Shown here: positions 63,423 through 64,000 of the stretch, in pieces
Layout: each line of letters begins with the position of its first letter
Position numbering within the stretch: position 1 is the stretch's first letter
Assembly (NCBI RefSeq): GCF_016403105.1
Contig: NZ_CP046155.1
Location: 2,695,906 to 2,759,905, forward strand
DNA: 64,000 nt
DNA from: Leptolyngbya sp. BL0902
GTDB taxonomy: Bacteria; Cyanobacteriota; Cyanobacteriia; Phormidesmidales; Phormidesmidaceae
Direction: 5' to 3'
Position numbers and translations under genes: made by a program
Notes under the pieces: model-generated
Database searches by the model: none
The model's input: only the letters and a program-made list of their open reading frames with translations
Told to the model about the DNA's origin: nothing

Positions 63423-63468
63423 GGTCGCTGGCTTAGATCGGTTAGCAATGACAAGGCTTTGGCCCCCC

Positions 63469-63498
63469 TTGCCTCTTCCTCCGATGGCCTCGTATACT
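63469..63498 (+). promoter_or_regulatory. Candidate sigma-70-type promoter
   Basis: TTGCCT (63469-63474), 18-base spacer, TATACT (63493-63498). Good match to the housekeeping consensus, about 160 bases upstream of the coiled-coil gene at 63657. Confidence 0.5.
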
Positions 63499-63656
63499 AA
63501 CCCCCTCTGGCCTGACTTCTGGGGTAGGCGCGCTGGCAGAACTCGATTTTGATGAGATCTTTTTGTGTTTTTTGAGCACAATACTATCATCCAGGTTGAC
63601 CTAGGTTCCTCGGGCTTTCAGGGGTCAGGTGGGTTGCAGCATTCGAGACAGATCCC

Positions 63657-64000
63657 ATGGGGCCAAATGATCATCTACCTAACGACCCGTCCCTCCTATC
63701 GGCGGCGGCGGCCAATGAGGCTATGCGGGGCCTTAGCCAAGACTTGGAGGCTCTGCGCCAAAAGATCTCCGCTCAGTTGGCCGACGACATCACTTACCTG
63801 CAAACCCGAAAGCAGCGGTTGATGGCGGATATTGAGACCTTGGAGGATGATTTTTCCCAGCTCAAGGCGGAGTATCAGGCTTTGCGGGCTAGCCAGGGAC
63901 AGTTGCTCAGTGAGCAGCAGATGGCCCAGCAGCAGGTGTGGGCCAAACGGCTGGCCCAGGCCCTAGCTACGCACCTCCAGGCTCGCCTCACCGAATCGCT
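63657..64000 (+). CDS. Coiled-coil protein, N-terminal part (partial)
   Basis: The gene begins with ATG 63657 (MGPNDHLPNDPSLLSAAAAN) and runs off the right edge after about 114 codons. The visible part is mainly coiled coil: LSQDLEALRQKISAQLADDI, LQTRKQRLMADIETLEDDFS, QLLSEQQMAQQQVWAKRLAQ. I recognise no diagnostic motif. It follows the large membrane protein by 234 bases. Some cyanobacterial regulatory proteins start this way, but no identity can be claimed. Confidence 0.6.
   Translation, partial: MGPNDHLPNDPSLLSAAAANEAMRGLSQDLEALRQKISAQLADDITYLQTRKQRLMADIETLEDDFSQLKAEYQALRASQGQLLSEQQMAQQQVWAKRLAQALATHLQARLTES

Overview
The window is chromosomal DNA from a GC-rich cyanobacterium. The evidence is gene content: CcmP carboxysome shell protein, a Tab2/Atab2-type factor, an NblB-like HEAT protein, TxlA/HCF164 thioredoxin, tocopherol cyclase, heme oxygenase, plastoquinone-type UbiA, MenB, NADP-type GAPDH (gap2), a group 2 sigma factor, DUF2949 and many small cyanobacteria-only proteins. 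Codon style and accessory genes suggest a filamentous or Leptolyngbya/Nodosilinea-like lineage, but that placement is weak inference.

Layout. 0-2.7 kb, minus strand: 5' end of cysS, tab2-like gene, small membrane protein, ccmP, small exported protein. 3-5.6 kb, plus: M15 peptidase with SH3-like repeats, RDD protein, small conserved protein. 5.7-16 kb: hypB (minus), lemA plus M48 protease, ubiA, rhodanese, a membrane protein, NIL-ferredoxin (minus), txlA, nblB-like, RsbW-like ATPase, two small proteins, tRNA-Tyr and tRNA-Thr, ychJ-like. 16-24.5 kb: GAF-GAF-PAS adenylate cyclase (minus), DUF167, Na+ symporter, TPM protein (minus), an ABC-2 permease pair, conserved protein. 24.8-30.2 kb: TPR protein and membrane NACHT ATPase (minus), divergent from the RimB-type protease/rimK pair across a 34-bp tandem repeat. 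30.5-39.4 kb, all minus: DUF2949, tocopherol cyclase, DUF45 peptidase, NUDIX, plsC, M50-like protease, baeRF protein, sigma factor. 40-43 kb: small beta-rich protein, SagB-type oxidoreductase, zinc-finger protein. 43.3-48.1 kb: two overlapping sensor-kinase genes, the second cut by a 945-bp IS630-type element. 48.3-53.4 kb: gap2, murC, murB, menB. 53.5-56 kb: decayed genes (UvrD-like helicase, CHAT, TPR, nuclease-like tail). 56-64 kb: P-type ATPase, WG-repeat protein, heme oxygenase, a large helical-repeat membrane protein and the start of a coiled-coil protein cut by the window edge.

Functional themes. Most genes are core photosynthetic housekeeping: cell wall (murC-murB), quinones and tocopherol (ubiA, menB, tocopherol cyclase), bilin supply (heme oxygenase), light-harvesting turnover (nblB-like), carbon fixation (ccmP, gap2). 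Signalling is rich: cAMP synthesis, hybrid kinases, an RsbW-like ATPase and a sigma factor.

The clearest unusual events are the IS630 insertion, where removing the element and one TA copy restores an exact kinase frame; the gene graveyard at 53.5-56 kb; a membrane-anchored NACHT ATPase beside an exported TPR protein; an M50-like protease with an uncharacterised N-terminal half; and several perfect short tandem duplications. I found no CRISPR array, prophage or complete defence island, and no system that can confidently be called new.
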